64,000 bases of DNA, from the NCBI RefSeq assembly GCF_016907475.1, contig NZ_JAFBCA010000001.1, forward strand, positions 558,001 to 622,000, read 5' to 3'. The stretch's first letter is position 1. The number at the start of each line of letters is the position of its first letter. The notes beneath the pieces were generated by a model. The model did no database searches, was not told where the DNA came from, and saw only the letters and a program-made list of their open reading frames with translations. This document shows, one piece after another, positions 50,049-59,507 of the stretch. Made by a program: the position numbers and the translations under genes. The stretch comes from Nocardioides cavernae. GTDB taxonomy: Bacteria > Actinomycetota > Actinomycetes > Propionibacteriales > Nocardioidaceae.

Positions 50049-50765
50049 ATGAACCCCTTGCAGCGCTTCGAGCAGCGGCTCGAGACCGTGATCTCCGGTG
50101 TCTTCGCGCGGGCCTTCCGCAGCGCCGTGCAGCCCGTCGAGATCGCCGCCGCCCTCCAGCGCGAGTGCGACAACAACGCGCAGGTGCTGAGCCGGCAGCG
50201 CCGGCTGGTGCCCAACGACTTCCACGTCGAGCTGTCCGTCGCCGACCTCGAGCGCATCGTCGGCCTCGGCCGCGCGCTCGAGCAGGACCTCGTCGACCAG
50301 CTGCAGGACCACGCCGACGCCCAGGGCTACGTCTTCACAGGGCCCATCAGCATCGCCTTCGAGTCCGCCGACGACCTGACCACCGGCCGCTTCCGGATCC
50401 GGTCCAAGGCGCAGGCGAGCGTCACCGACAACGACCAGCGCACCCGCACCCGCTCCTCCCACGCCACCCTCGAGGTCAACGGCACCCGCCACCCGCTGCG
50501 GCCGCCCGGCCTGGTGGTCGGCCGTGGCACCGAGGCCGACCTGCGGATCAACGACCCCGGCGTGAGCCGGCGCCACCTCGAGCTCGAGGTGAGCATCGAC
50601 GGCGTCGAGGCGGTCGACCTCGGCTCGACCAACGGGATCCTCGTCGACGGGTCGAAGGTGGCTCGCGCCCGCCTGCGCGACGGGTCGACCATCCGCATCG
50701 GACACACCGAGATGACGGTCCGCATCGACGGCGGACGCGACGAGGCCGGGGGCTGGAATGTCTGA
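50049..50765 (+). CDS. fhaA: FhaA: FHA-domain protein with DUF3662 domain
   Basis: A 238-residue cytoplasmic signalling adaptor. The N-terminal DUF3662 domain covers about residues 1-120 (MNPLQRFEQRLETVISGVFA is the classic start). The FHA domain covers ~150-230, with VVGRGTEADLRINDPGVSRRH and DLGSTNGILVDG binding phosphothreonine. The Pro/Gln-rich middle region of mycobacterial FhaA is missing, so it is the short form. GAGGAGG precedes ATG 50049. It is the first gene of the Ser/Thr-kinase and cell-wall operon; the adaptor links kinase signals to elongation. Confidence 0.95.
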   Translation: MNPLQRFEQRLETVISGVFARAFRSAVQPVEIAAALQRECDNNAQVLSRQRRLVPNDFHVELSVADLERIVGLGRALEQDLVDQLQDHADAQGYVFTGPISIAFESADDLTTGRFRIRSKAQASVTDNDQRTRTRSSHATLEVNGTRHPLRPPGLVVGRGTEADLRINDPGVSRRHLELEVSIDGVEAVDLGSTNGILVDGSKVARARLRDGSTIRIGHTEMTVRIDGGRDEAGGWNV

Positions 50766-51243
50766 GCTGACCCTCTTCCTCATCCGCATGGCGTTCCTGG
50801 CCATCCTCTGGATCTTCGTCCTGTCCGCGATCTCGGTGATCCGCTCCGACATGTTCGGCGCGCGGGTCCCCGAGACGGCGCGCAACGGCGCGCCCGCGCC
50901 TGCCCGCAAGGGCAAGGGCAACGCGAAGGCCAACAAGAAGCCGCGCCGCGGTGCCCCCACCCACCTGCTCGTCGTCGAGGGTGAGAACCCCGGCACCCGC
51001 GCCGAGCTCGCCGACGCCCCGCTCCTCATCGGCCGCGGCAGCGACGCGGCGATCAAGCTCGACGACGACTACGTCTCCACCCGCCACGCCCGTGTCGCGG
51101 TGAGCGGCGACGAGTGGTTCGTGGAGGACCTCGGCTCGACCAACGGCACCTACGTCGGCCCCGTCCGCATCACGCAGCCCACCACCATCGGCCTCGGTGT
51201 CCAGGTCCGCGTCGGCAAGACGATCCTGGAGCTGCGGAAGTGA
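50758..51243 (+). CDS. fhaB: FhaB/FipA: membrane-anchored FHA protein
   Basis: A 161-residue protein with one N-terminal membrane helix (about 5-27), a basic linker (KGKGNAKANKKPRRG) and a C-terminal FHA domain (LIGRGSDAAIKLDDDYVSTRH, then DLGSTNGTYVG). It recognises phosphothreonine in the kinase targets and in actinobacteria is linked to FtsZ/FtsQ and septum formation. The start lies within the end of fhaA (8-bp overlap), and the stop overlaps pstP (TGATG). Confidence 0.94.
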   Translation: MSELTLFLIRMAFLAILWIFVLSAISVIRSDMFGARVPETARNGAPAPARKGKGNAKANKKPRRGAPTHLLVVEGENPGTRAELADAPLLIGRGSDAAIKLDDDYVSTRHARVAVSGDEWFVEDLGSTNGTYVGPVRITQPTTIGLGVQVRVGKTILELRK

Positions 51244-52484
51244 TGTACCTCCACTACTCCGCGATCTCCGACGTCGGCCGCGTGCGCCGCGAGAACCAGG
51301 ACAGCGGCTACGCCGGTCCATGGCTGCTGACCGTCTGCGACGGCGTCGGCGGCGCGGTCCGTGGCGACCTCGCCTCGAGCACCGCCGTGCAGGCGCTGCG
51401 CAAGCTCGACCAGGAGCCGGACGACGACATCCTCGGCCAGGTGGCCGGCGCCGTGCACCGCGCCGACGACCGCATCGCCGAGCTGGTCGAGGAGGACCCT
51501 GCCCTCAACGGCACCTCCACCACCGCCACCGTCGCGCTCTTCGACGGCACCCGCTTCGGGATCGGTCACATCGGCGACAGCCGCGCCTACCTCTACCGCC
51601 GCGGCGAGCTGCGCCAGCTCACCCACGACCACACCTTCGTCCAGTCGCTCATCGACGAGGGCCGGATCACCGAGGAGCAGTCGCGGACCCACCCGCACCG
51701 CAACCTCATCCTCAAGGCGCTCGACGGCATCCGCCACGAGGAGCCCGACCTCTTCGAGTTCCCCGCAGAGCCGGGCGACCGCGTGTTCCTCTGCAGCGAC
51801 GGCGCGTGCGGCACGCTCACCCACGACCGGATGGCCGAGATCCTCGGCACCGGCACCCCCGACTTCGCCGCCGTGGAGCTCGTACGCGCGAGCCTCGAGG
51901 CCGGCAGCACCGACAACGTCACCTGCCTCGTCGCCGACGTCTCCGAGGAGGCGCCGCCCGAGGACCTCACGCCCCTCCTCGTCGGCGCGGCCGCCGACCT
52001 GCCGCGGCGCCTGCCGCTCGGCGGCGCGGTCGGCGGGCTGTTCCGTGGCCACCGCTCCGGCGACACCGGCGAGATCCCGCCCGTCCCCGACGACGTGCCC
52101 GAGGGCGCCTACGTCGCCGACCCGATCGACCCCGAGGCCGCGCGCTACGCGCCCCGGGACCCCGGTCGTCACGCCTGGCTGCGCCGGCTGCTGATGGCCG
52201 CCGTGCTGCTCGGCCTGGGCTGGGTCGTGCTGGCCGCCGGCTGGTCGTGGAGCCAGCAGCAGTTCTACGTCGCCGAGGACGGCGGGAAGGTCACGATCTT
52301 CCGCGGCATCGACGCCAGCCTGCCCGGCGTCTCGCTCTCCCACCCCTACGAGGTCACCGACGTCGAGCTGACCCGGCTCAGCGACATCGACGCCGAGCAG
52401 GTCCGCGAGGGCATCGAGTCCGACGACCTGGAGGACGCGCGGCTGACCGTGGACAACTACGCCGCGCGCCAGGACGTCGACTAG
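51243..52484 (+). CDS. pstP: PstP: PP2C-type serine/threonine phosphatase
   Basis: A 413-residue phosphatase that reverses PknA/PknB phosphorylation. PP2C motifs in order: RRENQDSGYAG, CDGVGG (metal Asp), IGDSRAYLYRRG, CSDGACGTL and GSTDNVTCLV (metal Asp). After the catalytic domain (1-~235), a ~70-residue linker leads to one membrane helix (about 320-340: LLMAAVLLGLGWVVLAAGW) and a ~75-residue extracytoplasmic tail. The metal loop reads CDGVGGAVRG rather than the DGMGGH more usual in the family. It is followed by rodA after 19 nt. Confidence 0.94.
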   Translation: MYLHYSAISDVGRVRRENQDSGYAGPWLLTVCDGVGGAVRGDLASSTAVQALRKLDQEPDDDILGQVAGAVHRADDRIAELVEEDPALNGTSTTATVALFDGTRFGIGHIGDSRAYLYRRGELRQLTHDHTFVQSLIDEGRITEEQSRTHPHRNLILKALDGIRHEEPDLFEFPAEPGDRVFLCSDGACGTLTHDRMAEILGTGTPDFAAVELVRASLEAGSTDNVTCLVADVSEEAPPEDLTPLLVGAAADLPRRLPLGGAVGGLFRGHRSGDTGEIPPVPDDVPEGAYVADPIDPEAARYAPRDPGRHAWLRRLLMAAVLLGLGWVVLAAGWSWSQQQFYVAEDGGKVTIFRGIDASLPGVSLSHPYEVTDVELTRLSDIDAEQVREGIESDDLEDARLTVDNYAARQDVD

Positions 52485-52503
52485 GAGTGACGGGCAGACG
52501 CGT

Positions 52504-53910
52504 ATGAGTCAGACCGGGACCCTCATGGGCTTCGTGCACCGGCGCCGCCGGGGTGCGGAGCTGTTCCTGCTCGTGCTCGCCCTGATGGTCGGCATCGGGG
52601 CCTACGCCGCCGTCGGCCTCGGAGTCGAGGGCGTCGTCCCCGCCGACCTCGTCGGCTACGGCGGCTGGCTGACCGCGCTGATCGTCGCCGCCCACATCAC
52701 CGTGCGCATCGTCGCGCCCTACGCCGACCCGGTCCTGCTGCCGCTCGTCGCCGCGCTCAACGGGCTCGGCCTCGCCGTGATCCGCCGCCTCGACCTGACC
52801 TACGAGGCCAACGGGCTCGCCCAGCACACCTTCGCCCGCCAGCAGCTCACCTGGATGACGCTCGGCGTGATCCTGTTCATCGCCACGCTGGTCCTGCTGC
52901 GCGACCACCGGGTGCTCCAGCGGTTCACCTACACCGCGGGCCTGCTCGGCATCCTGCTGCTGATCCTGCCCTTCCTCCCCCTCGTCGGGCGCGAGATCAA
53001 CGGCGCCCGCATCTGGATCAACGTGGCCGGCTTCAGCTTCCAGCCGGGCGAGGTCGCCAAGGTGCTGCTGGTGATCGCGTTCGCCGGCTACCTCGTGCTC
53101 CACCGCGACGCCCTCGCGCTCGCCGGGCGCCGGGTCGTGTTCATCGACCTGCCCCGCGGCCGCGACCTCGGCCCGATCCTGGCGATGTTCGGCGTCTCGA
53201 TGATGATCCTCGTCCTCCAGAACGACCTGGGCTCCTCACTCCTGTTCTTCGGCCTGTTCCTCGCGATGCTCTACGTCGCCACCGAGCGCCCCGGCTGGCT
53301 CGTCGTCGGCGGGCTGCTGTTCGGCGCCGGCGCGCTGGCGGCGTACACCTTCGTCGGCAACGTGCAGAACCGCTTCAACTTCTGGCTGCACCCGATGGAC
53401 CACTACGACGACACGCCCGGCAGCTACCAGCTCGTCGAGGCGCTGTTCGGGCAGGGCTGGGGCGGGTTGATCGGCCGCGGCTTCGGCAACGGCTTCCCCG
53501 AGCGGGTGCCGTTCGCCTACTCCGACTTCATCATCTCCACGATCGGCGAGGAGCTCGGCCTGAGCGCGATCATGGCGGTGATCCTCTGCTACGGCCTGAT
53601 CGTGGAGCGGGCGCTGCGCATCGCGCTCATCTCGCGCGACGGCTTCGGCAAGCTGCTCGCCGTCGGCCTGGGCGCCATCGTCGCCCTCCAGGTCTTCGTC
53701 GTCGTCGGCGGCGTCACCGGCCTCATCCCGCTGACCGGCCTGACCACGCCGTTCCTCTCCTACGGCGGCTCCTCGCTGGTGGCCAACTGGGTCATCGTCG
53801 CGCTGCTGCTGCGAGTGTCCGACCAGGCCCGCCGGCCCGCGCCCCGCCTCGACCCCGTCGACGACGCGGGCGAGGACAGCGAGAGCACCCAGGTGGTGAA
53901 GCTGCGGTGA
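52504..53910 (+). CDS. rodA: FtsW/RodA/SpoVE-family peptidoglycan polymerase
   Basis: A 468-residue membrane glycosyltransferase of the SEDS family with about 10-12 hydrophobic helices. The catalytic region contains NGARIWINVAGFSFQPGEVAK, and LTGLTTPFLSYGGSSL near the end is the SEDS signature. It polymerises lipid II glycans together with the class B PBP encoded next. The stop overlaps the pbpA start (GTGA). Its position among pbpA, pstP and the kinases identifies it as RodA rather than FtsW. Confidence 0.95.
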   Translation: MSQTGTLMGFVHRRRRGAELFLLVLALMVGIGAYAAVGLGVEGVVPADLVGYGGWLTALIVAAHITVRIVAPYADPVLLPLVAALNGLGLAVIRRLDLTYEANGLAQHTFARQQLTWMTLGVILFIATLVLLRDHRVLQRFTYTAGLLGILLLILPFLPLVGREINGARIWINVAGFSFQPGEVAKVLLVIAFAGYLVLHRDALALAGRRVVFIDLPRGRDLGPILAMFGVSMMILVLQNDLGSSLLFFGLFLAMLYVATERPGWLVVGGLLFGAGALAAYTFVGNVQNRFNFWLHPMDHYDDTPGSYQLVEALFGQGWGGLIGRGFGNGFPERVPFAYSDFIISTIGEELGLSAIMAVILCYGLIVERALRIALISRDGFGKLLAVGLGAIVALQVFVVVGGVTGLIPLTGLTTPFLSYGGSSLVANWVIVALLLRVSDQARRPAPRLDPVDDAGEDSESTQVVKLR

Positions 53911-55367
53911 ACAAGCCCATCCGGGTCGTGTCGGTCTTCTGCCTCGTCCTGTTCCTGGCGCTGCTCGTCAACGCCTCCTACCTGATGTACGTCCGCGCGG
54001 ACAGCCTGTCCGACGACCCCCGCAACCGGCGGATCATCACCGCGACCTTCTCCCGCGAGCGCGGTGCGATCCTCGTCGGCAAGGAGGCGATCGCCCGCAG
54101 CGTGCCGTCCGACGACAAGTACAAGTTCCAGCGCACCTACTCCCAGCCGTACAAGTACGCCCCCATCACCGGCTACTTCTCCTGGTACGGCCAGACCGGT
54201 GTGGAGAGCTCGCAGAACTCCGTGCTCGCCGGCGACGACTCGCGGCTGTTCGTCACCCGCCTCGTCGACATGCTCAGCAACAGCGACCCCAAGGGCGGCA
54301 ACGTCCAGCTGGCGACCAACGCCGCCGCGCAGGACGCCGCCTGGGATGGCCTCGAGGGCCTGCCGGGCGACGCGCAGGGTGCCGTCGTGGCGCTCGAGCC
54401 GACGACCGGCCGGGTGCTGGCGATGGCCTCCACCCCGACGTTCGACCCGAACAAGCTCGCCTCGCACGACTTCGGCGCCGTGGCCGACCTCAGCAAGGAG
54501 CTCAACGCCGACCCCCGCGAGCCGCTCATCAACCGCGCGATCGGCACCACGCTGCCTCCGGGGTCGACGTTCAAGCTGGTCACCGCCGCGGCCGCGATCG
54601 AGTCGGGCAACTACGACGCCGACTCCCAGGTCCCCGGTGGCTACCGCTTCAAGCTGCCGCAGTCCTCGACGACGGTCGGCAACTACGACGGCGGCAACTG
54701 CGGCGGTCGCCGGATCACCCTGACCCAGGCACTGCAGGTCTCGTGCAACGTCACCTTCATGAGCCTGGCCAACGAGCTCGGCGTCGACGCGATGGCCGAG
54801 CAGGCCGAGGCGTTCGGCTTCAACGACACCTCGCTGGAGGACCTCGGCGGGCAGGCCGAGTCGCTCTACCCGCGTGACCTCGACCCGCCGCAGACGGCCC
54901 TGTCGGGCATCGGCCAGTCGAGTGTCACCGCCACGCCGCTGCAGATGGCGATGGTCGCTGCCGCGATCGCCAACGACGGCGACGTGATGCGTCCCTACGT
55001 CGTCGACGAGGTGCGCGCCGCCAACCTGTCGGTGCTCGACCGCACCGACCCGCAGAGCATCAGCAAGGCGATCTCGAGCACCACCGCCGAGGAGCTGACC
55101 ACGATGATGGTCGCGACCGTCGACTCCGGCACCGCGACCCCGGCCCAGATCCCGGGCGTGCAGGTCGCCGGCAAGACCGGCACCGCGCAGTCCACGGCCG
55201 ACCGGCCGCCCTACGCCTGGTTCGTCTCCTTCGCCCCGGCCGACAACCCCCAGGTGGCCGTCGCCGTGCTGGTGCAGTCGAGCGACACCTCGCGCTCGGA
55301 GATCGGCGGCGGGCGCCTCGGCGGCCCGATCGCCAAGGCGGTCATGGAGGCGGTGATCAACCAGTGA
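53907..55367 (+). CDS. pbpA: PbpA: class B penicillin-binding protein
   Basis: A 486-residue transpeptidase anchored by one N-terminal helix (about 7-27). The transpeptidase domain carries the catalytic serine in PPGSTFKL near 217 (SxxK), SCN near 278 and KTGTAQ near 421. It cross-links peptidoglycan made by RodA. It starts at GTG 53907 within the rodA stop and ends within the pknA start. It is the beta-lactam target in this operon. Confidence 0.96.
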   Translation: MNKPIRVVSVFCLVLFLALLVNASYLMYVRADSLSDDPRNRRIITATFSRERGAILVGKEAIARSVPSDDKYKFQRTYSQPYKYAPITGYFSWYGQTGVESSQNSVLAGDDSRLFVTRLVDMLSNSDPKGGNVQLATNAAAQDAAWDGLEGLPGDAQGAVVALEPTTGRVLAMASTPTFDPNKLASHDFGAVADLSKELNADPREPLINRAIGTTLPPGSTFKLVTAAAAIESGNYDADSQVPGGYRFKLPQSSTTVGNYDGGNCGGRRITLTQALQVSCNVTFMSLANELGVDAMAEQAEAFGFNDTSLEDLGGQAESLYPRDLDPPQTALSGIGQSSVTATPLQMAMVAAAIANDGDVMRPYVVDEVRAANLSVLDRTDPQSISKAISSTTAEELTTMMVATVDSGTATPAQIPGVQVAGKTGTAQSTADRPPYAWFVSFAPADNPQVAVAVLVQSSDTSRSEIGGGRLGGPIAKAVMEAVINQ

Positions 55368-56860
55368 CGGCGCTGACCCCGGGCGGCCACGTCGACGACG
55401 CCCACCGCTACCTCCTCGAGTCACGGATCGCCACCGGCGGCATGGGCGAGGTGTGGTCGGCGCGCGACACCGTCCTGGACCGGCCCGTGGCGGTCAAGGT
55501 GCTCAAGGCCGAGTACGCCGACGACGCGCTCTTCCGCACCCGCTTCGAGACCGAGGCGCGCAACGCCGCCGCGCTCCACCACCCCGGCATCGCCGCGGTC
55601 TTCGACTACGGGCAGGGCGCACCCACCGACGGGTCGTCGACCCACCGCCCCTACCTGGTCATGGAGCTCGTCGACGGCCAGCCGCTCTCCGCCCTGCTGC
55701 GACCCGGGGCGCCGCTCGACCCGGCCGCCACCCAGGAGCTGCTCGCCCAGGCCGCCGACGCCCTCGGCGTCGCCCACGCCGCCGGGATCGTGCACCGCGA
55801 CGTGAAGCCCGCCAACCTGCTCGTCACCCCCGACCGCCGGATCAAGGTGACCGACTTCGGCATCGCCCGCGCGGCCGAGGGGATGGCGCTGACCCAGACC
55901 GGCGAGGTCATGGGCACGCCCGCCTACATCTCGCCGGAGCAGGCCGAGGGCACCTCCGCCACGGCGGCGTCCGACGTCTACTCCCTCGCCGTCGTGGCCT
56001 TCGAGTGCCTGGCCGGACGCAAGCCGTTCGTCGCCGACACCCCGGTCGGCACCGCGATCGCCCACCTGCGCAACCCGGTCCCCGACCTGCCCGACACGGT
56101 GCCCGCCGACCTCGCGGCCGTCGTACGCCGTGGCATGGCCAAGTCGCCCGGGGAGCGCTTCCCCGACGGTGCCGCGTTCGCCCGGGCGCTGCGTTCGCCC
56201 GCGTCGGTCACCGGGGCGGGGGCCGCCACCGTCGTCGCGCCGGCCGTCGCACCTGCGGGGGGCACGACAGAGGTGATGCCGGCGGCCGCACCTGCCCCCG
56301 CGCCCGCCCCGACACCGGCGCCCGAGCCGGCGCCCGCCCGACGACGTACGACGCCGTGGCCGCTGCTCATCGGGATCGCGGCCGTGCTGGCCGCCGTGCT
56401 GCTTGCCGTCTGGCTCGGCACCCGCGACGACGAGCCCACCGGCTCGACGGGCGACAACACCCCCTCGCAGGACCAGTCGCAGTCATCGAGCGAGGCACCC
56501 AGCCAGTCACCGAGCCAGACGCCCACGGACACGCCGACGGAGACTCCCACCGAGTCTCCCTCCGAGACGCCGAGCGAGACCCCGAGCGAGACGCCGACCG
56601 AGACCGAGCCGGCCACGGTCGAGGTCGACCCGGCGGCCTACGTCGGGCGCGACCGCAAGGACGTCGAGAAGGAGCTGCGCGACCTCGGCCTCGAGCCGGT
56701 CGCCGTGGAGCTCGAGAACCCCGGCGACCAGCCGGACGGCATCGTGGAGTCGGTCGAACCGAGCGGCACGCTCCAGGAGGGCGACCAGGTGACGGTCAGC
56801 TTCTGGGCCAAGATCCCGCCCGGCCAGCAGAAGGACGACGAAGGGAACGACGAGGGATGA
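55364..56860 (+). CDS. pknA: PknA: serine/threonine protein kinase with one PASTA domain
   Basis: A 498-residue receptor kinase. The kinase domain (about 14-280) has GGMGEVWSA, AVKVLK, HRDVKPAN, DFG and GTPAYISPEQ. A Pro/Ala-rich linker and a membrane helix near residues 330-350 (PWPLLIGIAAVLAAVLLAVW) follow. The outer part is a long Ser/Thr/Pro/Glu low-complexity stalk and one C-terminal PASTA domain (about 425-490). In M. tuberculosis PknA has no PASTA domain, so this protein looks more like PknB in architecture. It is coupled to pbpA (GTGA) and pknB (ATGA). Confidence 0.94.
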   Translation: MTALTPGGHVDDAHRYLLESRIATGGMGEVWSARDTVLDRPVAVKVLKAEYADDALFRTRFETEARNAAALHHPGIAAVFDYGQGAPTDGSSTHRPYLVMELVDGQPLSALLRPGAPLDPAATQELLAQAADALGVAHAAGIVHRDVKPANLLVTPDRRIKVTDFGIARAAEGMALTQTGEVMGTPAYISPEQAEGTSATAASDVYSLAVVAFECLAGRKPFVADTPVGTAIAHLRNPVPDLPDTVPADLAAVVRRGMAKSPGERFPDGAAFARALRSPASVTGAGAATVVAPAVAPAGGTTEVMPAAAPAPAPAPTPAPEPAPARRRTTPWPLLIGIAAVLAAVLLAVWLGTRDDEPTGSTGDNTPSQDQSQSSSEAPSQSPSQTPTDTPTETPTESPSETPSETPSETPTETEPATVEVDPAAYVGRDRKDVEKELRDLGLEPVAVELENPGDQPDGIVESVEPSGTLQEGDQVTVSFWAKIPPGQQKDDEGNDEG

Positions 56861-58638
56861 CGCAGCCGGAGCCGACGCTCATCGGCGGCCGCTACGAGCT
56901 CGGCGAGCTCCTCGGCCGAGGTGGCATGGCCGAGGTCCGCAAGGGCAAGGACCAGCGCCTCGGTCGCACGGTCGCGGTCAAGCGGCTGCGCACCGACCTC
57001 GCGAGCGACGCCACCTTCCAGGCCCGGTTCCGCCGCGAGGCGCAGTCGTCCGCGTCGCTCAACCACCCCTCGATCGTCTCGACGTACGACACGGGCGAGG
57101 AGATGGCCACCGACGGGTCCGGGGTCGCCCAGCCCTACATCGTGATGGAGTGCGTCGAGGGGCGCACGCTGCGCGACATCCTGCGGGAGGGTCGCAAGAT
57201 CCTTCCCGAGCGGGCGCTCGAGATCACCGCCGGCGTGCTGTCCGCCCTCGACTACAGCCACCGCGCCGGGATCATCCACCGCGACATCAAGCCCGGAAAC
57301 GTGATGCTCACCCCGTCGGGCGACGTGAAGGTGATGGACTTCGGCATCGCCCGCGCGATCTCCGACGCCTCCTCCACGATGACGCAGACCGCGGCCGTGG
57401 TCGGCACCGCTCAGTACCTCTCCCCCGAGCAGGCGCGCGGCGAGACCGTGGACTCACGGTCCGACGTCTACTCGACCGGGTGCATGCTCTACGAGCTCCT
57501 CACCGGCCGGCCGCCGTTCGTCGGCGACAGCCCCGTCGCGGTCGCCTACCAGCACGTGCGCGAGCAGGCGGCCCCGCCGTCCGACCTCGACGACCAGCTC
57601 GACCCCGAGATCGACGCGATCGTGATGAAGTCGCTGGCCAAGCGCGTCGAGGACCGCTACCAGAGCGCGGCCGCGATGAAGGCCGACATCGAGCGCTACC
57701 TCGCCGGGCACCCGATCCAGGCGCCCGCCGTGCCGCCGCCGGCGGAGACTCAGTACGTCCCCCCGGTCCCGCCGGGCGACGCGACCTCGACCATGGCCGC
57801 CTCGCCGCCGCCCCAGCGCGACGAGCCGTCGCGCAGCCGCGCCGGGTGGTGGGTCCTCGCCGGGATCCTGGTCGTGGCCCTGCTCGCGGGCGGTGCGTAC
57901 GTCCTCAACGGCATGCTCTTCGACGACGCGCCCGAGCGTTCCGCGGTGCCCAACGTCGTCGGCCTCACCGAGGACGAGGCGCGCCTCCAGATCGCCGACG
58001 CCGGCTTCGCGGTCGGCCGGATCACCCGGGAGACCTCCGAGACGGTCGCGCCCGACACGGTCATCTCGCAGGACCCCAACCGCGACGTCTTCGCCGACCC
58101 CGGCTCCTCGGTCGACTTCGTGCTCTCCCTGGGCAGGCCTGAGGTCGAGGTCCCGTTCGTCGTCGGCACGCTCCGCAAGGATGCGCGCGCCGCGATGCTC
58201 GCCCAGGACCTCAAGGTGCGCTTCCAGGAGGAGGACTCCGACGAGCCGCGCTTCCAGGTCCTCAGCACCGACCCGCCCGCCGGCACGTCGGTCGAGGAGG
58301 GCACCACGATCACGATCGTGTTCTCCGACGGCCCCGAGAAGATCCCCGACGTCCGCGGGCTGAAGCAGGGCCAGGCCGAGCGGGCCATCCGCGACGCGGG
58401 CTTCACCCCGGACGTACGCACCGACGCCGCCTCCACCGAGCCCAAGGGCACGGTCGTCGACCAGATCCCGGCCGGCGGCACCGCCGACCAGGGCAGCACC
58501 GTGACGATCTTCGTCTCCGCCTACGAGGAGCCGGTCGAGACGCCCACGGAGACGCCGACCGAGGCTCCCACCGAGACACCCACGGAGACACCCACCGTGC
58601 CTCCGACCGAGACGCCCACGGAGACCCCGCCGGCGTGA
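56857..58638 (+). CDS. pknB: PknB: serine/threonine protein kinase with three PASTA domains
   Basis: A 593-residue receptor kinase sensing cell-wall fragments. The kinase domain (about 12-275) has GRGGMAEVRKG, AVKRL, HRDIKPGN, DFG and GTAQYLSPEQ; the activation loop MTQTAAVVGTAQ keeps both Thr phosphorylated in mycobacterial PknB. A membrane helix lies near 330-350. Three PASTA domains follow (starting VPNVVGL, VPFVVGT and IPDVRGL), then a Thr/Pro/Glu repeat tail. M. tuberculosis PknB has four PASTA domains. ATG 56857 overlaps the pknA stop. It ends the operon. Confidence 0.96.
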   Translation: MTQPEPTLIGGRYELGELLGRGGMAEVRKGKDQRLGRTVAVKRLRTDLASDATFQARFRREAQSSASLNHPSIVSTYDTGEEMATDGSGVAQPYIVMECVEGRTLRDILREGRKILPERALEITAGVLSALDYSHRAGIIHRDIKPGNVMLTPSGDVKVMDFGIARAISDASSTMTQTAAVVGTAQYLSPEQARGETVDSRSDVYSTGCMLYELLTGRPPFVGDSPVAVAYQHVREQAAPPSDLDDQLDPEIDAIVMKSLAKRVEDRYQSAAAMKADIERYLAGHPIQAPAVPPPAETQYVPPVPPGDATSTMAASPPPQRDEPSRSRAGWWVLAGILVVALLAGGAYVLNGMLFDDAPERSAVPNVVGLTEDEARLQIADAGFAVGRITRETSETVAPDTVISQDPNRDVFADPGSSVDFVLSLGRPEVEVPFVVGTLRKDARAAMLAQDLKVRFQEEDSDEPRFQVLSTDPPAGTSVEEGTTITIVFSDGPEKIPDVRGLKQGQAERAIRDAGFTPDVRTDAASTEPKGTVVDQIPAGGTADQGSTVTIFVSAYEEPVETPTETPTEAPTETPTETPTVPPTETPTETPPA

Positions 58639-58660
58639 CCGCGGTGATCGCCGCCGTGGA

Positions 58661-59413
58661 CTACTCCGGGATCGGGGTCGCGTAGGTGAGGTCGAGCAGG
58701 CCCTCGTAGGGCGGCGCGACCGCCGAGTCCAGGCGGGTCATGTCCCACGAGACGCCGCCGCCGGGCACGAGGGTGTAGTCGCGGTAGGTCGCGAGGATGG
58801 GGTCGGTGGTGAGCTCGGCCTCCATCGCGGCCGGGTCGCCGATGCCCACGATCACGTAGGGCGGCGAGTAGGGGATGCCGTGGAGGGTGACCTGGTTGCC
58901 CTCGCACTTGATGCCGGTCGTGGAGATCAGCCGCTGCCCCTGGATGGTGACCGCCTCGGCGCCGGCGTTCCACATGGCGTTGGCGACGGCCTGGATGTCC
59001 TGCTGGTGCACCACCAGGTCGTTGGGGTCGCCCTCGTAGGCCATCCGCGACTCCTCGGAGGCGTCGTCGAGGGAGACCTTCACGGCCTGGCCGGTCTTCT
59101 CGGTCAGCCCCGCGGGGTCGACGAGGGTCGCGATCTCGTCCTGCGCGCGCTTGACCGACCGGTCGCCGAGCTGGGTGCTGAGCGCCTCGACCTCGGCGTT
59201 GAGCGAGCCGGCCTGCGCGGTGAGCTCGGCCGCCTCGTCGCGCTCGGCGCGGACCACGGAGGCGAGGTCGGTGAGCCGTCCGCCGCGGAGGTCGAAGCCG
59301 TCGCTCTGCTCCGCGCTGACCGCGAACAGGCCTCCGATGAGCAGGATCATGACCGGGGTCGCCACCCGCCACAGGCGACGACGCCCGGGGGACGAGTGGG
59401 ACGGTGACCGCAT
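58661..59413 (-). CDS. DUF881-family membrane-anchored protein
   Basis: A 250-residue protein with one N-terminal helix (about 17-35), a coiled coil (about 50-95: ERDEAAELTAQAGSLNAEVE) and the DUF881 domain (100-250) with NAMWNAGAEAVTIQGQRLI. ATG 59413 is preferred because TAGCGT (59421-59426) lies 7 nt upstream. It corresponds in position to the DUF881 gene next to crgA in mycobacteria. The function is unknown; association with division or the cell envelope is inferred from context. Confidence 0.85.
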   Translation of the reverse strand: MRSPSHSSPGRRRLWRVATPVMILLIGGLFAVSAEQSDGFDLRGGRLTDLASVVRAERDEAAELTAQAGSLNAEVEALSTQLGDRSVKRAQDEIATLVDPAGLTEKTGQAVKVSLDDASEESRMAYEGDPNDLVVHQQDIQAVANAMWNAGAEAVTIQGQRLISTTGIKCEGNQVTLHGIPYSPPYVIVGIGDPAAMEAELTTDPILATYRDYTLVPGGGVSWDMTRLDSAVAPPYEGLLDLTYATPIPE

Positions 59414-59507
59414 GACGACTACGCTAACCCCCCGTCGGGCACCGTACCGCCCGTGACCGGCGCTGCGAGCGCGCCGGGACCCTGACAGACCAGCCCCAGG
59501 AGCAGCA

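Noticed and set aside
56461..56610. Tandem DNA repeat at the end of the pknA linker
   Set aside because: The repeats encode the Ser/Thr/Pro/Glu stalk of the kinase and vary in sequence; there is no sign of a separate element.
55453..56856. An N-terminal extension of pknB through the pknA region
   Set aside because: This frame overlaps pknA throughout with no conserved content; ATG 56857 starts the kinase domain properly and overlaps the pknA stop.
58639..58660. Missing trpG between pknB and the DUF881 gene compared with mycobacteria
   Set aside because: The 22-nt gap leaves no room for a gene; gene content here often differs between families, so this is not reported as a deletion.
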